A stretch of DNA of 64,000 bases from Cyanobacterium stanieri PCC 7202 (GTDB lineage: Bacteria; Cyanobacteriota; Cyanobacteriia; Cyanobacteriales; Cyanobacteriaceae), in assembly GCA_000317655.1 (NCBI GenBank), contig CP003940.1:2675547-2739546 (forward strand), read 5' to 3'. The position numbers and the translations under genes were made by a program. The notes below the pieces were generated by a model. The model was not told the DNA's origin, searched no databases, and worked only from the letters and a program-made list of their open reading frames with translations. Positions 27,992 through 36,766 of this stretch are shown piece after piece (position 1 is the first letter of the stretch; each line of letters opens with the position of its first letter).

Positions 27992-28282
27992 ATGTACGAA
28001 TCTGGTTACGTTATCGATTTTTGCTCTCAGGATTTGGAACGGGAAGTTTTAGATCGATTCCGCAAAATCGTTGCGATTTTACCCTCTGAATGTAAGATTT
28101 TTCGTGAACCTTGGGACGTATCTACGGTATTATGTCTCGATTTTAGCCTTTGCCCCTATCAACTAGAACCAGTGAAAGAAAACGCCGATATTTTAATTCG
28201 CACTGCCCAACAGTTAAGACTAGGTAAGTCGATTCTTTTCCGCTACAATAACCAATTGAAAGCCTTTCGTCAAGTTGCCTAA
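27992..28282 (+). CDS. small conserved protein of unknown function
   Basis: 96 aa, not recognised. It begins MYESGYVIDFCSQDLEREVL, with a mixed helix-strand pattern and no membrane segment. Three cysteines are scattered (about residues 11, 39 and 50-60) without a metal motif. The stop is 6 bp before the CocE-like gene, so the two are likely one operon with the promoter in 27840-27991. Confidence 0.65.
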   Translation: MYESGYVIDFCSQDLEREVLDRFRKIVAILPSECKIFREPWDVSTVLCLDFSLCPYQLEPVKENADILIRTAQQLRLGKSILFRYNNQLKAFRQVA

Positions 28283-28288
28283 TCGTTA

Positions 28289-29875
28289 ATGTATCAAGTT
28301 CAAAAGGAAATTGCTACTACTAAAACCCGTGATGGGGTGATGTTGGTGGCGGATGTCTATCGCCCTCACACCGAGGAAAGATTACCCATTCTTTTGATGC
28401 GTCAACCCTACGGAAGGGCGATCGCCTCTACGGTGGTATATGCACACCCCAAATGGTACGCATCTCAGGGATACATTGTGGTAATTCAGGATGTGAGGGG
28501 TAGGGGAGACTCTGGGGGAGAATTTCGCCTGTTTGAGTCGGAAATTGAGGATGGGGAAGATACTCTCCATTGGCTTAGTAATTTTGAAGGCAGTACGGGA
28601 GAAATCGGGATGTATGGCTTTTCCTATCAGGGCATGACCCAGATATATGGTGCGCTTAGTGAACATCCTGCTCTCAAAACCATTTGCCCCGCCATGATTG
28701 CCTCGGATTTATATGCAGATTGGGCTTATGAAAATGGAGCTTTTTGTTATGAGTTGAATTTGGCTTGGGCGATACAGTTGGCGGCGGAAACGGCAAGGTT
28801 AAAAAAGGATTTTGCCGCCTATAATGTACTTTATTTGGCTTCCCGTAATTTACCTGTATGGGATATTCCTTCTATGGTGGAGGAGGTACTGAGAAAGTAT
28901 GCACCTTTTTATTATCGTTGGTTGAATACTCCTCCAGAGGATGATTATTGGCGTAGGTTATCTCCCCAAAGTTATCTGGACCAGATTGATTTACCTATGC
29001 TTCATATTGGGGGCTGGTTTGATGGTTATTTGCGGGGTACTTGGAAGTTTTATCAACAAATGAGGGCAAAAAGTCAGTTTCAACAGTCTTTAATTGTTGG
29101 CCCTTGGTGTCATATTCCTTGGGGAAATCGTAAGGGCGATCGCACTTATTCTTCTTCTGCTAATAATAATATTAATGAGATTCAAATAGATTGGTTCAAT
29201 CATTATTTAAAAGGTGAAAAAAAATCAGATCTGATTTCTGAAAATGCCAGACTTTTTCTGATGGGAGAAAATAAATGGATTGAACAAGAAGAGATTAAAA
29301 AGAAAAAGGCTACTAAATTGTATCTCCAAAGCACAGGTTTAGGGAATATCAAAGATGATGATGGTCAATTAGTCACTCAAAATAATCATTTTTCAGAAGA
29401 TATAATAGTAACAGATTTTTGGCGACCTGTCCCTAGTTTTGGAGGTCATAACAGCGTTATGGCAGGAAGTTTTGAGAGGGGGGAACTCGATCAACGCAGT
29501 GATATTATTACTTATACATCGGATTTTTTGCAAGAATCTTTGACTATTATTGGTGATATTTCTTTGCAATTAAAAGTTAGTTGCGATCATTCGACCTTTG
29601 ATATTTCTGCGGTTCTATCTCAGGTTTATCCTGATGGTAAAGTCTATAATTTCAGTCAAGGATATATTACCGTCACTGACCATCAACCAAGAGATGTGAT
29701 TCTATTTGATTTACAACCCTGTGCCATCGCTCTAGCTGCAAATACGGCTCTGCGATTAAGCCTCAGTGGCAGTGCTTTTCCTGCTTATTCTCTTCATCGG
29801 GGAGCTACCAATGAGGCTCAAACTATTACCCTCAGCGTTTTATGTGGAGATCAATCTTTTTTACACATAAGTTAA
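28289..29875 (+). CDS. CocE/NonD family alpha/beta hydrolase
   Basis: 528 aa. The X-Pro dipeptidyl-peptidase S15 domain (about residues 10-260) has the oxyanion Y region (PYGRAIAS) and nucleophile in MYGFSYQGMTQ (G-x-S-x-x-G at about residue 112). The later D and H would be at about 235-285 (HIGGWFDGYLRGT; VGPWCHIPWG). A C-terminal jelly-roll domain (about 360-525) follows. Such enzymes cleave acyl peptides or esters such as penicillin- and cocaine-type substrates; the true substrate is unknown. No signal peptide, so likely cytoplasmic. Confidence 0.85.
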   Translation: MYQVQKEIATTKTRDGVMLVADVYRPHTEERLPILLMRQPYGRAIASTVVYAHPKWYASQGYIVVIQDVRGRGDSGGEFRLFESEIEDGEDTLHWLSNFEGSTGEIGMYGFSYQGMTQIYGALSEHPALKTICPAMIASDLYADWAYENGAFCYELNLAWAIQLAAETARLKKDFAAYNVLYLASRNLPVWDIPSMVEEVLRKYAPFYYRWLNTPPEDDYWRRLSPQSYLDQIDLPMLHIGGWFDGYLRGTWKFYQQMRAKSQFQQSLIVGPWCHIPWGNRKGDRTYSSSANNNINEIQIDWFNHYLKGEKKSDLISENARLFLMGENKWIEQEEIKKKKATKLYLQSTGLGNIKDDDGQLVTQNNHFSEDIIVTDFWRPVPSFGGHNSVMAGSFERGELDQRSDIITYTSDFLQESLTIIGDISLQLKVSCDHSTFDISAVLSQVYPDGKVYNFSQGYITVTDHQPRDVILFDLQPCAIALAANTALRLSLSGSAFPAYSLHRGATNEAQTITLSVLCGDQSFLHIS

Positions 29876-29912
29876 TAAAAAAGGGTTTGGGGCTGGGCGA
29901 TCGCCCTCTACT

Positions 29913-29991
29913 ATGTTATACTTATTATATAATGGGATGCTAAACCTTTTTAAGTATAAATGTACAGATTTCCATTATTAACAACCTATTT
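29913..29991 (-). other. conserved noncoding element, copy B
   Basis: On the minus strand it reads AATAGGTTGTTAATAATGG, then AAATCTGTAC, GTTTAGCATCCCATT, and ends ATAACAT, matching copy A at 11034-11107 block by block. It lies in the 227-bp convergent spacer between the hydrolase and heme oxygenase genes, beyond the heme oxygenase terminator. A GGGCGATCGCCC palindrome follows it on the minus strand. Confidence 0.55.
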
Positions 29992-30055
29992 CTATTCTCC
30001 CCCATTTAAAGAAAAAAGACCAGAAAAAAAGCGATTTTTTAACAATTTTTAACAT

Positions 30056-30080
30056 AAAAAAATCCCCAGCATAGGGGATT
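30056..30080 (-). terminator. terminator of heme oxygenase
   Basis: AATCCCC (30061-30067) and GGGGATT (30074-30080) form a perfect 7-bp stem. On the minus strand a run of T follows, 23 bp after the stop codon. Confidence 0.8.
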
Positions 30081-30102
30081 AATAGAACAAAGAAAAAAGG
30101 AA

Positions 30103-30828
30103 TTATTCAGCGGTGGCAAATTCACCTTCGGAGTTGTTCTGATTACGACGACGGCGAGTGGTCAAGCTATTAAACAACATCTTACCGATAGCCATAATCA
30201 AATTACCTTCTAACTCTTGGAACATTTTCATATTCATGCCAAAAGCGTCATTGGCTTCCTGTACGATGCGATCGGCAGTTTCCTGATCCACAGGTAAATC
30301 ATTTAAGGATTGACGATATTTATTTTTAAAAGCCTTTTCATCATCAATGGTTTCAAATTCGTAGAAAGCAGTACCATCTCCATCAAGATTCATTGCTTTT
30401 TGAGCAATATTTTTGAGGATTTGACCGCCAGAAAGATCCCCTAAATAACGGGTGTAGGAATGTGCCGCAAACAATTCAGGGGCATTTTGCGCGATTTCAT
30501 GGATACGATCCACATAGGCTTGTCCATGAGGTGTAATTTCGATTTCATTTTTCCAGTTAGGACCATAATAAAATTGAAGATCCTTAGCTAAACTAGGCTG
30601 ACGATTTAACTCAGGGAAATAAATGGGTTTGACGAGGGGATGATCTTTGAGGCGTTCCATTTCTTCTTCCATGGCGCCATATACAAAGTAGAGGTTTGCA
30701 GCCAATTTACGGTAAGAATTTTTTTCCACTACCCCCTTGAGGAAACACTTGATAAATCCCATGTTTTCTGCCATAGAATGGGATTTTTTAGTTCCTTCTT
30801 TCAACATTGTGGCTAAGTTTACGCTCAT
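30103..30828 (-). CDS. ho1: heme oxygenase 1
   Basis: 241 aa, the cyanobacterial HO1 size. HO1 opens heme to biliverdin IX-alpha with reduced ferredoxin, the entry to phycobilin synthesis for phycobilisomes. The proximal heme histidine is in EGTKKSHSMAENMGFIKCFLKG (about residue 17), and the distal helix shows RYLGDLSGGQILKNIAQKAM (about 125-145). The C-terminal basic TTRRRRNQ and acidic tail follow the domain. Single gene with its own terminator. The second, low-oxygen isoform (HO2) is not in the window. Confidence 0.95.
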   Translation of the reverse strand: MSVNLATMLKEGTKKSHSMAENMGFIKCFLKGVVEKNSYRKLAANLYFVYGAMEEEMERLKDHPLVKPIYFPELNRQPSLAKDLQFYYGPNWKNEIEITPHGQAYVDRIHEIAQNAPELFAAHSYTRYLGDLSGGQILKNIAQKAMNLDGDGTAFYEFETIDDEKAFKNKYRQSLNDLPVDQETADRIVQEANDAFGMNMKMFQELEGNLIMAIGKMLFNSLTTRRRRNQNNSEGEFATAE

Positions 30829-31091
30829 GTTTTATCTATTCCTAATTATTAAGTATTCTGTTTATAAAAATTTACAAAAAGTCTTTGATTCCTAGTTTCT
30901 TACCTTAAACTGAATTAATCTCATTTTGTATTAAGAATTTTTACAGCTTGTCGTAATGATTGTTTACAAAAATAAAAATTCATGTTTGAGGAAGAAAGTG
31001 GTTTTGTTGGGGTGGGGAATGGGCAATAGTGGTCAAGTATTAAATATTTAGTATTTTTCTTTATATTATTAGTTCAACAATCGCACCTTAA

Positions 31092-32057
31092 TTAATTGTC
31101 GAAGTTCCATAAAACGGGGTTGTCATCAAAGTGTTTACTTACCTCTGTGCCAATATCACTAATCTTGGTTAAGTCTTCGTCACTGATTTTGATATTTCCT
31201 GCTTTTATATTTTGTTCCACCTGTGGGGCATTCCTAGCGCCTACGATGGCTTGGGTTTGGGGTTGGGCGATTAACCAGGCGATCGCAATTTGTCCTAAAG
31301 TACAATCGTACTTGTTTGCTATGGGTTGTAATAAATCCAAGGCTTTTTGAACTCTATCCCAGTGGGGTTGTTGGAAGAGACGATTATTAACCCGATGATC
31401 ACCCTCCTCAAACTGTGGACTTGAACCGAATTTACCTGTTAGAATACCTTGGGCAAGGGCTGAATAGGATAGGATAGACAGATTATTTTCTACACAATAG
31501 GGCTGAATTTCCTTTTCTACTCCCCGCCAGAATAAAGAATAGGGAGGCTGAATGCTGACAATTTCCCCATACTGCCTTGCTTCCTTTAATTGTGCCACAG
31601 AAAAGTTAGATACCCCGATCGCCCTTATTTTGCCATCATCCTTGAGTTTGTTAAGCGCCTGCATGGTTTCTTCAATAGGTACAATATCACTATTCCAAGT
31701 ACCAGAGGGCCAATGAATCTGATACAAATCGATGTAGTCGGTACTCAAATTCTGCAAGGAATTTTCACAGGCACTGATGACTTGGTCATATTTGAGATGG
31801 TTGGCGAATACCTTGGTGGCATATACCACCTTATCTCGAATATCCTTAACCGCCTTGGCGACGATTCTTTCGGAATGTCCTTCCCCATAAACCTCGGCGG
31901 TATCAATGGTGGTAATGCCCCCTTCTACGGCAGTGCGAATGGCTTTGATACTCTCATCATCATCAATACCTGCCCACATTCTTTTACCTGCTTGCCATGT
32001 ACCCATGATAATGGGAGTTATTTCGATATTGGTATTACCTAATTTTCTTTTTTCCAT
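31092..32057 (-). CDS. aldo/keto reductase
   Basis: 321 aa from ATG 32057 (MEKRKLGNTNIEITPI); an upstream ATG at 32084 adds nine residues. TIM-barrel AKR with the tetrad visible: D and Y in GITTIDTAEVYGEGHSE, K in VVYATKVF and H in YQIHWPSG. NADPH-binding features appear near the C-terminus (VGARNAPQVEQNI). The substrate is unknown. It is followed at 20 bp by the end of nothing else on this strand; the upstream GNAT gene ends 20 bp before the AKR open frame and may be co-transcribed. Confidence 0.9.
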   Translation of the reverse strand: MEKRKLGNTNIEITPIIMGTWQAGKRMWAGIDDDESIKAIRTAVEGGITTIDTAEVYGEGHSERIVAKAVKDIRDKVVYATKVFANHLKYDQVISACENSLQNLSTDYIDLYQIHWPSGTWNSDIVPIEETMQALNKLKDDGKIRAIGVSNFSVAQLKEARQYGEIVSIQPPYSLFWRGVEKEIQPYCVENNLSILSYSALAQGILTGKFGSSPQFEEGDHRVNNRLFQQPHWDRVQKALDLLQPIANKYDCTLGQIAIAWLIAQPQTQAIVGARNAPQVEQNIKAGNIKISDEDLTKISDIGTEVSKHFDDNPVLWNFDN

Positions 32058-32104
32058 GGTTAAATAAGTGCTAATTTTTTTCATGGTAACATAGGATTTT
32101 AGGA

Positions 32105-32782
32105 TTAAAAAGTATCACTTAATTCTATGGTTTGAGGTATTTTTTTGATTAAATGAGGTATGTTTTTATGCTTAATTTGGTCATAAAAATATTGATAGAC
32201 TAAAACAATTAATTTTTCCAGTAAAAAAGGATTAAGATGATCTTTTTTGTAGTCAGGATAGACCATCAAAATCATTTCAGGGGATTCTCGCTCAGATAAT
32301 TTGGGTAATAAATAGGGAACATCTTTAATAATTTTTGCTCCTAATCTGAGGTAGAAATTAACTCGTCTTTGTTTTAGTTCTTTTTCGGGAGGAAATAATG
32401 GATTTTCTACTTCTAAAAGTAACCATTGATTATTTTTTTGTAGTTGTTCTTTAATAAAGATCATAAAATATTTTCCCATTCCCTTACCACGATATTCTGG
32501 GGAGGTGGCTAAATATCCGAGTAAGGTAAATTCGGTTTGGGGTAGGGGGCATAAAATCGCCATGAGGATAATTTTTTCTTGATCTTTCTGAATCCATAGT
32601 TGAAAAATCCCCCTTTCAATTTTGTTTTTGATCACATCACAGGGTATTTTTTCGCTGATAGGAAATGATTGCTCATAAAGTGCGTGCTGCGAAGCAGATC
32701 CCTTCGGGATCGCCTCTAAAAACTCATTACCACTAATATCCGTTACCGTTACATAATTACAGGAAAACATTATTAAATTCAA
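32105..32782 (-). CDS. GNAT-type acetyltransferase
   Basis: 225 aa; ATGs at residues 1 and 5 are possible starts. The acetyl-CoA site is seen as ATSPEYRGKGMGKYFMIFIKEQL (R-G-x-G-M-G, about residues 92-115), preceded by the strand TEFTLLGYLA. About 65 residues at the C-terminus extend beyond the minimal fold. The segment AIPKGSASQHAL near residue 25 is encoded by a small palindromic repeat inserted in frame. The substrate is unknown. Confidence 0.75.
   Translation of the reverse strand: MNLIMFSCNYVTVTDISGNEFLEAIPKGSASQHALYEQSFPISEKIPCDVIKNKIERGIFQLWIQKDQEKIILMAILCPLPQTEFTLLGYLATSPEYRGKGMGKYFMIFIKEQLQKNNQWLLLEVENPLFPPEKELKQRRVNFYLRLGAKIIKDVPYLLPKLSERESPEMILMVYPDYKKDHLNPFLLEKLIVLVYQYFYDQIKHKNIPHLIKKIPQTIELSDTF
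32680..32712. repeat. double-hairpin cyanobacterial mini-repeat inside the GNAT gene
   Basis: CTGC-GAA-GCAG (32687-32697) is followed directly by GATCCC-TTC-GGGATC (32697-32711). These two tandem hairpins are a common cyanobacterial interspersed palindrome. Here it keeps the reading frame and adds about 10 codons. Confidence 0.7.
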
Positions 32783-33112
32783 TTTATACTATTCTGTCAA
32801 AAAAATCTTCAAATTGTTACAATTACAGATTTTGGAGACCTATAGCATGTTAACAATAACATTTACTGGTATCAAAATAGTTGACATGAGTCAGGCTGAC
32901 AACAAAAATTTGAATTTATTTTTACCAGATCTTTAAATAAAGATAAAATTTTAAAAAAATATGGTCAACCTGAAAGAAATGATATTAATACTTTTTTATA
33001 AACTAGCTTAATATGTTTTTCTTGTGGATAAATAAAGAACTATGTCCATAGTTGTTTATCTTCTATTTAGATTTTTTATATTCATGTAGTCTGAACAATA
33101 AAATTAAAAATC
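32783..33112. other. AT-rich spacer before the glycosyltransferase gene
   Basis: 330 bp. One open stretch without a start codon, reading EFIFTRSLNKDKILKKYGQPERNDINTFL (about 32908-33000), looks protein-like and may be a gene remnant. Otherwise only promoter-like AT-rich sequence. Confidence 0.35.
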
Positions 33113-34057
33113 ATGGACAATGACAATAATATAGATTTATCTTTGTTAGTTCCCTGTTACAACGAACAGGATAACTTAGATTACTTATTTCACAAACTCA
33201 CAGAAGTTTTAGATAGTCTCAATATTGTTTATGAAATCATTTGTATTAATGACGGTAGTAAAGATAATACTCTATTAAAACTTATCGAATACTGTATGCA
33301 CAATAGTGACATCAAAATTATTAATTTATCTCGTAATTTTGGCAAAGAAGCTGCCATGACGGCAGGATTAGATTATGCAAAGGGAAAAGCTGTTATACCT
33401 ATTGATGCAGATTTACAAGATCCTCCCGAATTAATTAAACAATTTTGGTTTAAGTGGCTAGAAGGCTATGATGTAGTTTATGGGGTAAGAATTGACAGAA
33501 AAGGTGAATCTTGGATCAAGAAAATGACTTCTAAATATTTTTATCGCTTTATTGGTAAAATAAGCGACACACCAATTCCAGAAGACACAGGAGACTACAG
33601 ATTAATGGATCAAAAAGTAGTACAGGCTCTTAAACAAATGCCTGAAAGAAATCGTTTTATGAAAGGATTATTTTCCTGGGTTGGATATAAACAAACTGCC
33701 ATCTACTTTAGTCGTGAACCTCGGCAAAGTGGCAAAAGTCGCTTTAATTATTGGAAGTTATGGAATTTCGCTATTGATGGAATTACATCTTTTAGCTCTA
33801 TTCCTTTAAAAATTTGGAGTTACTTTGGTTTGATTGTTTCTTTTTTGGGACTTATTTATGGTTCTTTTCTAATTATTAGAACTCTTATTTCTGGTGTTGA
33901 GGTTCCCGGTTATGCTTCAACAATTGTCACTATTTTATTTTTGGGTGGAATTCAACTAATAACTTTAGGTATATTGGGTGAATATACAGGAAGAATTTAT
34001 CAAGAAGTTAAACAACGTCCCATATATCTAGTACAAGAAACATACGGTTTTGAATAA
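33113..34057 (+). CDS. family 2 glycosyltransferase (DPM1/GtrB-like)
   Basis: 314 aa. A GT-A catalytic domain (residues 1-220) has DLSLLVPCYNEQDNL, IINLSRNFGKEAAMTAGLDYA, and the DXD-type IDADLQDPPEL (about 100). Two transmembrane helices follow (about 235-300). This is the usual form of undecaprenyl-phosphate sugar transferases, which make lipid-linked sugar for surface glycans. The GtrA-like gene starts 39 bp downstream, matching the known GtrA/GtrB pairing. Confidence 0.9.
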   Translation: MDNDNNIDLSLLVPCYNEQDNLDYLFHKLTEVLDSLNIVYEIICINDGSKDNTLLKLIEYCMHNSDIKIINLSRNFGKEAAMTAGLDYAKGKAVIPIDADLQDPPELIKQFWFKWLEGYDVVYGVRIDRKGESWIKKMTSKYFYRFIGKISDTPIPEDTGDYRLMDQKVVQALKQMPERNRFMKGLFSWVGYKQTAIYFSREPRQSGKSRFNYWKLWNFAIDGITSFSSIPLKIWSYFGLIVSFLGLIYGSFLIIRTLISGVEVPGYASTIVTILFLGGIQLITLGILGEYTGRIYQEVKQRPIYLVQETYGFE

Positions 34058-34095
34058 AATTTAATTTTTATGATTCCATTGGAGAATTATTGATA

Positions 34096-34500
34096 ATGAT
34101 AAAAATAATACTTTCATTGATAGATATAAAAGTTTTTAAATTTTTATTTATTGGTGGCTTTTGTGCATTGTTAACCCTTGCATTAATGTATTTTTTAACA
34201 TCAATACTTTTGATTAATTATTTAATTTCTGCAGTTATAACTATTCTTGTTACTAATTACATTGGATTTTTTCTTAATAAGGTATTTACATTCCAAACAG
34301 ATAAAAAATTATTTTGGAGAGAATTATGGAAGTATTATGGCGTTATGTTATCCAGCAACATGATCAATTTATGTATTATATACACTTTGGTTGATATTAT
34401 TAGAATATGGTATTTATATGCCAATATGATTTCTATTGTAGCTTTAACCCCAGTTAATTATTTACTTCATAAGTATTGGAGTTTTAAAAAAAAGTCTTGA
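34096..34500 (+). CDS. GtrA-like membrane protein (lipid-linked sugar flippase family)
   Basis: 134 aa from ATG 34096; a TTG two codons upstream is possible. GGAG at 34081 is 11 nt before the ATG. Four transmembrane helices are seen. The pattern KFLFIGGFCALLTLALMYFL at the start and NYIGFFLNKVFTF in the middle is the GtrA signature, ending with NYLLHKYWSF. It is thought to flip the lipid-linked sugar made by the upstream enzyme. Confidence 0.88.
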   Translation: MIKIILSLIDIKVFKFLFIGGFCALLTLALMYFLTSILLINYLISAVITILVTNYIGFFLNKVFTFQTDKKLFWRELWKYYGVMLSSNMINLCIIYTLVDIIRIWYLYANMISIVALTPVNYLLHKYWSFKKKS

Positions 34501-34660
34501 TGAATTAAATAGGAAACAAAGTTTTCAATGTTTAAGTTATAACTCAATATTAATTTACTACTTAGATTATTTTTAGATATTTTTTGTTAGTCTAAATGAG
34601 TAGAAAATTATGTTCAAATAATGCTAAGATTTAAGCTGTAAAATAAACAGAGGTCATTAA

Positions 34661-35206
34661 ATGTCAATTTTTGGTGATGATAAATATTGGAATAGTACCT
34701 ATCAATTTATCAAAAAAAACTATAAAAAAGGTGACTTAGTAATTGCCCCCACTCCCTTTGAACAAGAGTTAGAAAACACTATCGATTACTCAAAAATTAA
34801 TTCCTTAGACATAAAAAACATTCAATGGTTCGTAATTCACAAAGGAATGATTGAGGACTTAGATAGAGAATTTATAGATCAAGCAATAGAAAAATTATCG
34901 CCCGTCTTTGCCAACGAAGTTTTTGTAATACTATCCCAAAACGATAAACTAAACAAAATTGCGGCAGATAATATTCATCTTACAACCTTGTCAGAATCCA
35001 TGGAAAAAACTCCTTCAAAGAGTCAGTATGATAATTTAGTATCTCTTGTTCCCAATTTTATTTCTCGTCAGTTAAATAATAAGAGCAATATATTTTTCAA
35101 TATAAAACAAATAGTAAAAAAAATAGAGAAGAAGTTCAATTATCCTGTAGACACAACTATCAAACTGCTTATCTTGGTAACGGTATTCTTCTTTGCCGAG
35201 TTTTAA
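34661..35206 (+). CDS. N-terminal part of a split FkbM-type methyltransferase gene
   Basis: 181 aa. Not recognised on its own. It begins SIFGDDKYWNSTYQFIKKNYKKGDLVIAPTP and ends after VKKIEKKFNYPVD with an out-of-family hydrophobic tail (TTIKLLILVTVFFFAEF), which is what reading on after a frameshift would give. The methyltransferase frame is open without a stop over this end (35101 on) and gives YQTAYLGNGILLCRVLTKYF. The likely lesion is in or after the A8 run at 35116-35123. Such N-terminal extensions occur in longer cyanobacterial FkbM proteins. Confidence 0.55.
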   Translation: MSIFGDDKYWNSTYQFIKKNYKKGDLVIAPTPFEQELENTIDYSKINSLDIKNIQWFVIHKGMIEDLDREFIDQAIEKLSPVFANEVFVILSQNDKLNKIAADNIHLTTLSESMEKTPSKSQYDNLVSLVPNFISRQLNNKSNIFFNIKQIVKKIEKKFNYPVDTTIKLLILVTVFFFAEF

Positions 35207-35280
35207 CAAAATACTTTTGCTATGTACAAGCTGACGATATAGGAATAGTACCCCATTTATCTCTGAATGGATATTGGGAA

Positions 35281-35943
35281 ATGTGGATTACAGAAGCTAT
35301 CACAGATGCAATTCAACCCGGTTGGCATTGTGTCGATATAGGAGCAAATCATGGTTACTATTCATTAATTATGGCTGATATTGCTGGTTCTTCTGGTCAT
35401 GTTATAGCCATTGAGCCTAATCCAAACATAGAAAAATTACTCAGGCGAACGATGGAGGTTAATGGATTTTTGGGTAATAACTCAGAAGTGATTCAAATGG
35501 CAGTTGCTGATGAAATAGGTAAAACAGTTAACTTATATCTCCCCGAAGGAAGAGGAATCAATGGTTCAATCTGTGCAGGAGTTTCCGAAGAAGAATTATC
35601 TCAAAATCAAGATAATGTCTTTCCTGTGCAAACCACTACCTTAGATGAATTAACAAAAGATTGGGAAAAAGTTGACTTTGTCAAAATTGACGCAGAAGGT
35701 GCCGAAGAATCCATTTGGAGGGGAATGCAAGATACCATTACAAAAAATCTTGACATTAACATTGTCCTTGAGTTTGCCCCTGTACGCTGCCAGAATCCAA
35801 AAGCGTTGATAGAGGAAATCGTTGAAGCTGGATTTATTCTTAGATATATAGACTATGATGGAAAATTAAAAACTTTAACCATTGATGAATGTCTGACTAA
35901 GCATCCCTCGGAAGATTGGATGCTTTTCTTGAAAAGAAAATGA
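35281..35943 (+). CDS. FkbM-family SAM methyltransferase (C-terminal, catalytic part)
   Basis: 220 aa from the first ATG; the true frame reaches back to about 35120 and is expected to join the upstream part. The SAM-binding motif is CVDIGANHGYYSLIMADIAG (about residues 18-37), with AIEPNP for the ribose-binding acid. FkbM signature VDFVKIDAEGAEESIWRGM is at about 132-150. These enzymes O-methylate sugars or lipids, which fits the neighbouring GT2 and GtrA genes. If the frameshift is real the enzyme may be inactive or translated from an internal start. Confidence 0.7.
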   Translation: MWITEAITDAIQPGWHCVDIGANHGYYSLIMADIAGSSGHVIAIEPNPNIEKLLRRTMEVNGFLGNNSEVIQMAVADEIGKTVNLYLPEGRGINGSICAGVSEEELSQNQDNVFPVQTTTLDELTKDWEKVDFVKIDAEGAEESIWRGMQDTITKNLDINIVLEFAPVRCQNPKALIEEIVEAGFILRYIDYDGKLKTLTIDECLTKHPSEDWMLFLKRK

Positions 35944-36167
35944 TGATGATGATTCGAGATTGAATTAGTTTATAAATTGAATTATAAAAAAAAATAGACT
36001 ATAATCAAATTTATAGGGTTCTAAAGTTTCCTTTGAGAAAAAAAGCACAAAGTTACAAATTTGTGTTCCATAGCCAGTATGTTGAGTCCATAAAAATCGT
36101 CAAATCCTCGTTAAAATAAGGACTAATGTGGCTAAAAAGTAATTGGAGCCTTAACCGCAAATCTTGA

Positions 36168-36206
36168 GAAATGATCTCTAAAAAGTGGGAGTTTCCCGCT
36201 TTTTTT
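36168..36206 (+). terminator. tandem hairpins with T-run before rimP (terminator or attenuator)
   Basis: GAGA...TCTC forms a small hairpin (about 36166-36178). It is followed by AAGTGGGA (36183-36190) pairing with TCCCGCTT (36194-36201, one G-T pair) and a T-run to 36206. It lies 45 bp before rimP and 240 bp after the methyltransferase stop. It either ends the upstream unit or attenuates the rimP operon. Confidence 0.65.
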
Positions 36207-36251
36207 ATTGCTTTCTAGTAATTATTAACTAAGTTTTAACGCTGATTTTTT

Positions 36252-36716
36252 ATGACCCATCCTTTAATTCCAGAGATAACGGCATTGGCGAATCCCATCG
36301 CCGAAAAACTCAACTTTGAAATAGCGAATATTGTCTTTCAAACCAATAAAAACCCTTCGTTACTAAGAATTGATATTCGTAACAGGGGGGGTGATACGAG
36401 CCTGGATGATTGCGAACAAATGAGCCGTTTGTTAGAGGAAGCGCTGGAGATGAAAGATATTATTCCTGAAGCCTACGCCCTAGAAATTTCCAGCCCTGGG
36501 GTTGCGGATGTATTGACCACAGATCGAGAATTTATCAGTTTCCAAGGTTTTCCTGTGACGGTGCAAACCCATACTCCCCACAAGAAAAAGACTCAGTTTG
36601 AGGGAACCCTGCGCAGTCGGGATGAGGATTTTGTATATCTTAATTGTAAGGGGCGTATTGTGAAAATTCCGAGGGAATTGGTTGAGCAGGTCACTTTGTG
36701 TAGCGCCAGTGAATAA
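36252..36716 (+). CDS. rimP: ribosome maturation factor RimP
   Basis: 154 aa, the usual size. RimP helps 30S subunit assembly. The N-terminal alpha/beta domain shows LRIDIRNRGGDTSLDDCEQMSRLLEEALE (about 38-66) and EISSPGVADVL (about 76-86), both RimP hallmarks, then a C-terminal SH3-like barrel. First gene of the conserved rimP-nusA-ylxR-infB operon. Control may involve the hairpin upstream. Confidence 0.95.
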   Translation: MTHPLIPEITALANPIAEKLNFEIANIVFQTNKNPSLLRIDIRNRGGDTSLDDCEQMSRLLEEALEMKDIIPEAYALEISSPGVADVLTTDREFISFQGFPVTVQTHTPHKKKTQFEGTLRSRDEDFVYLNCKGRIVKIPRELVEQVTLCSASE

Positions 36717-36766
36717 ATTAAGAATTAAACACCATTATTTATTATTAGTTATTTAGTTAAAAGATT

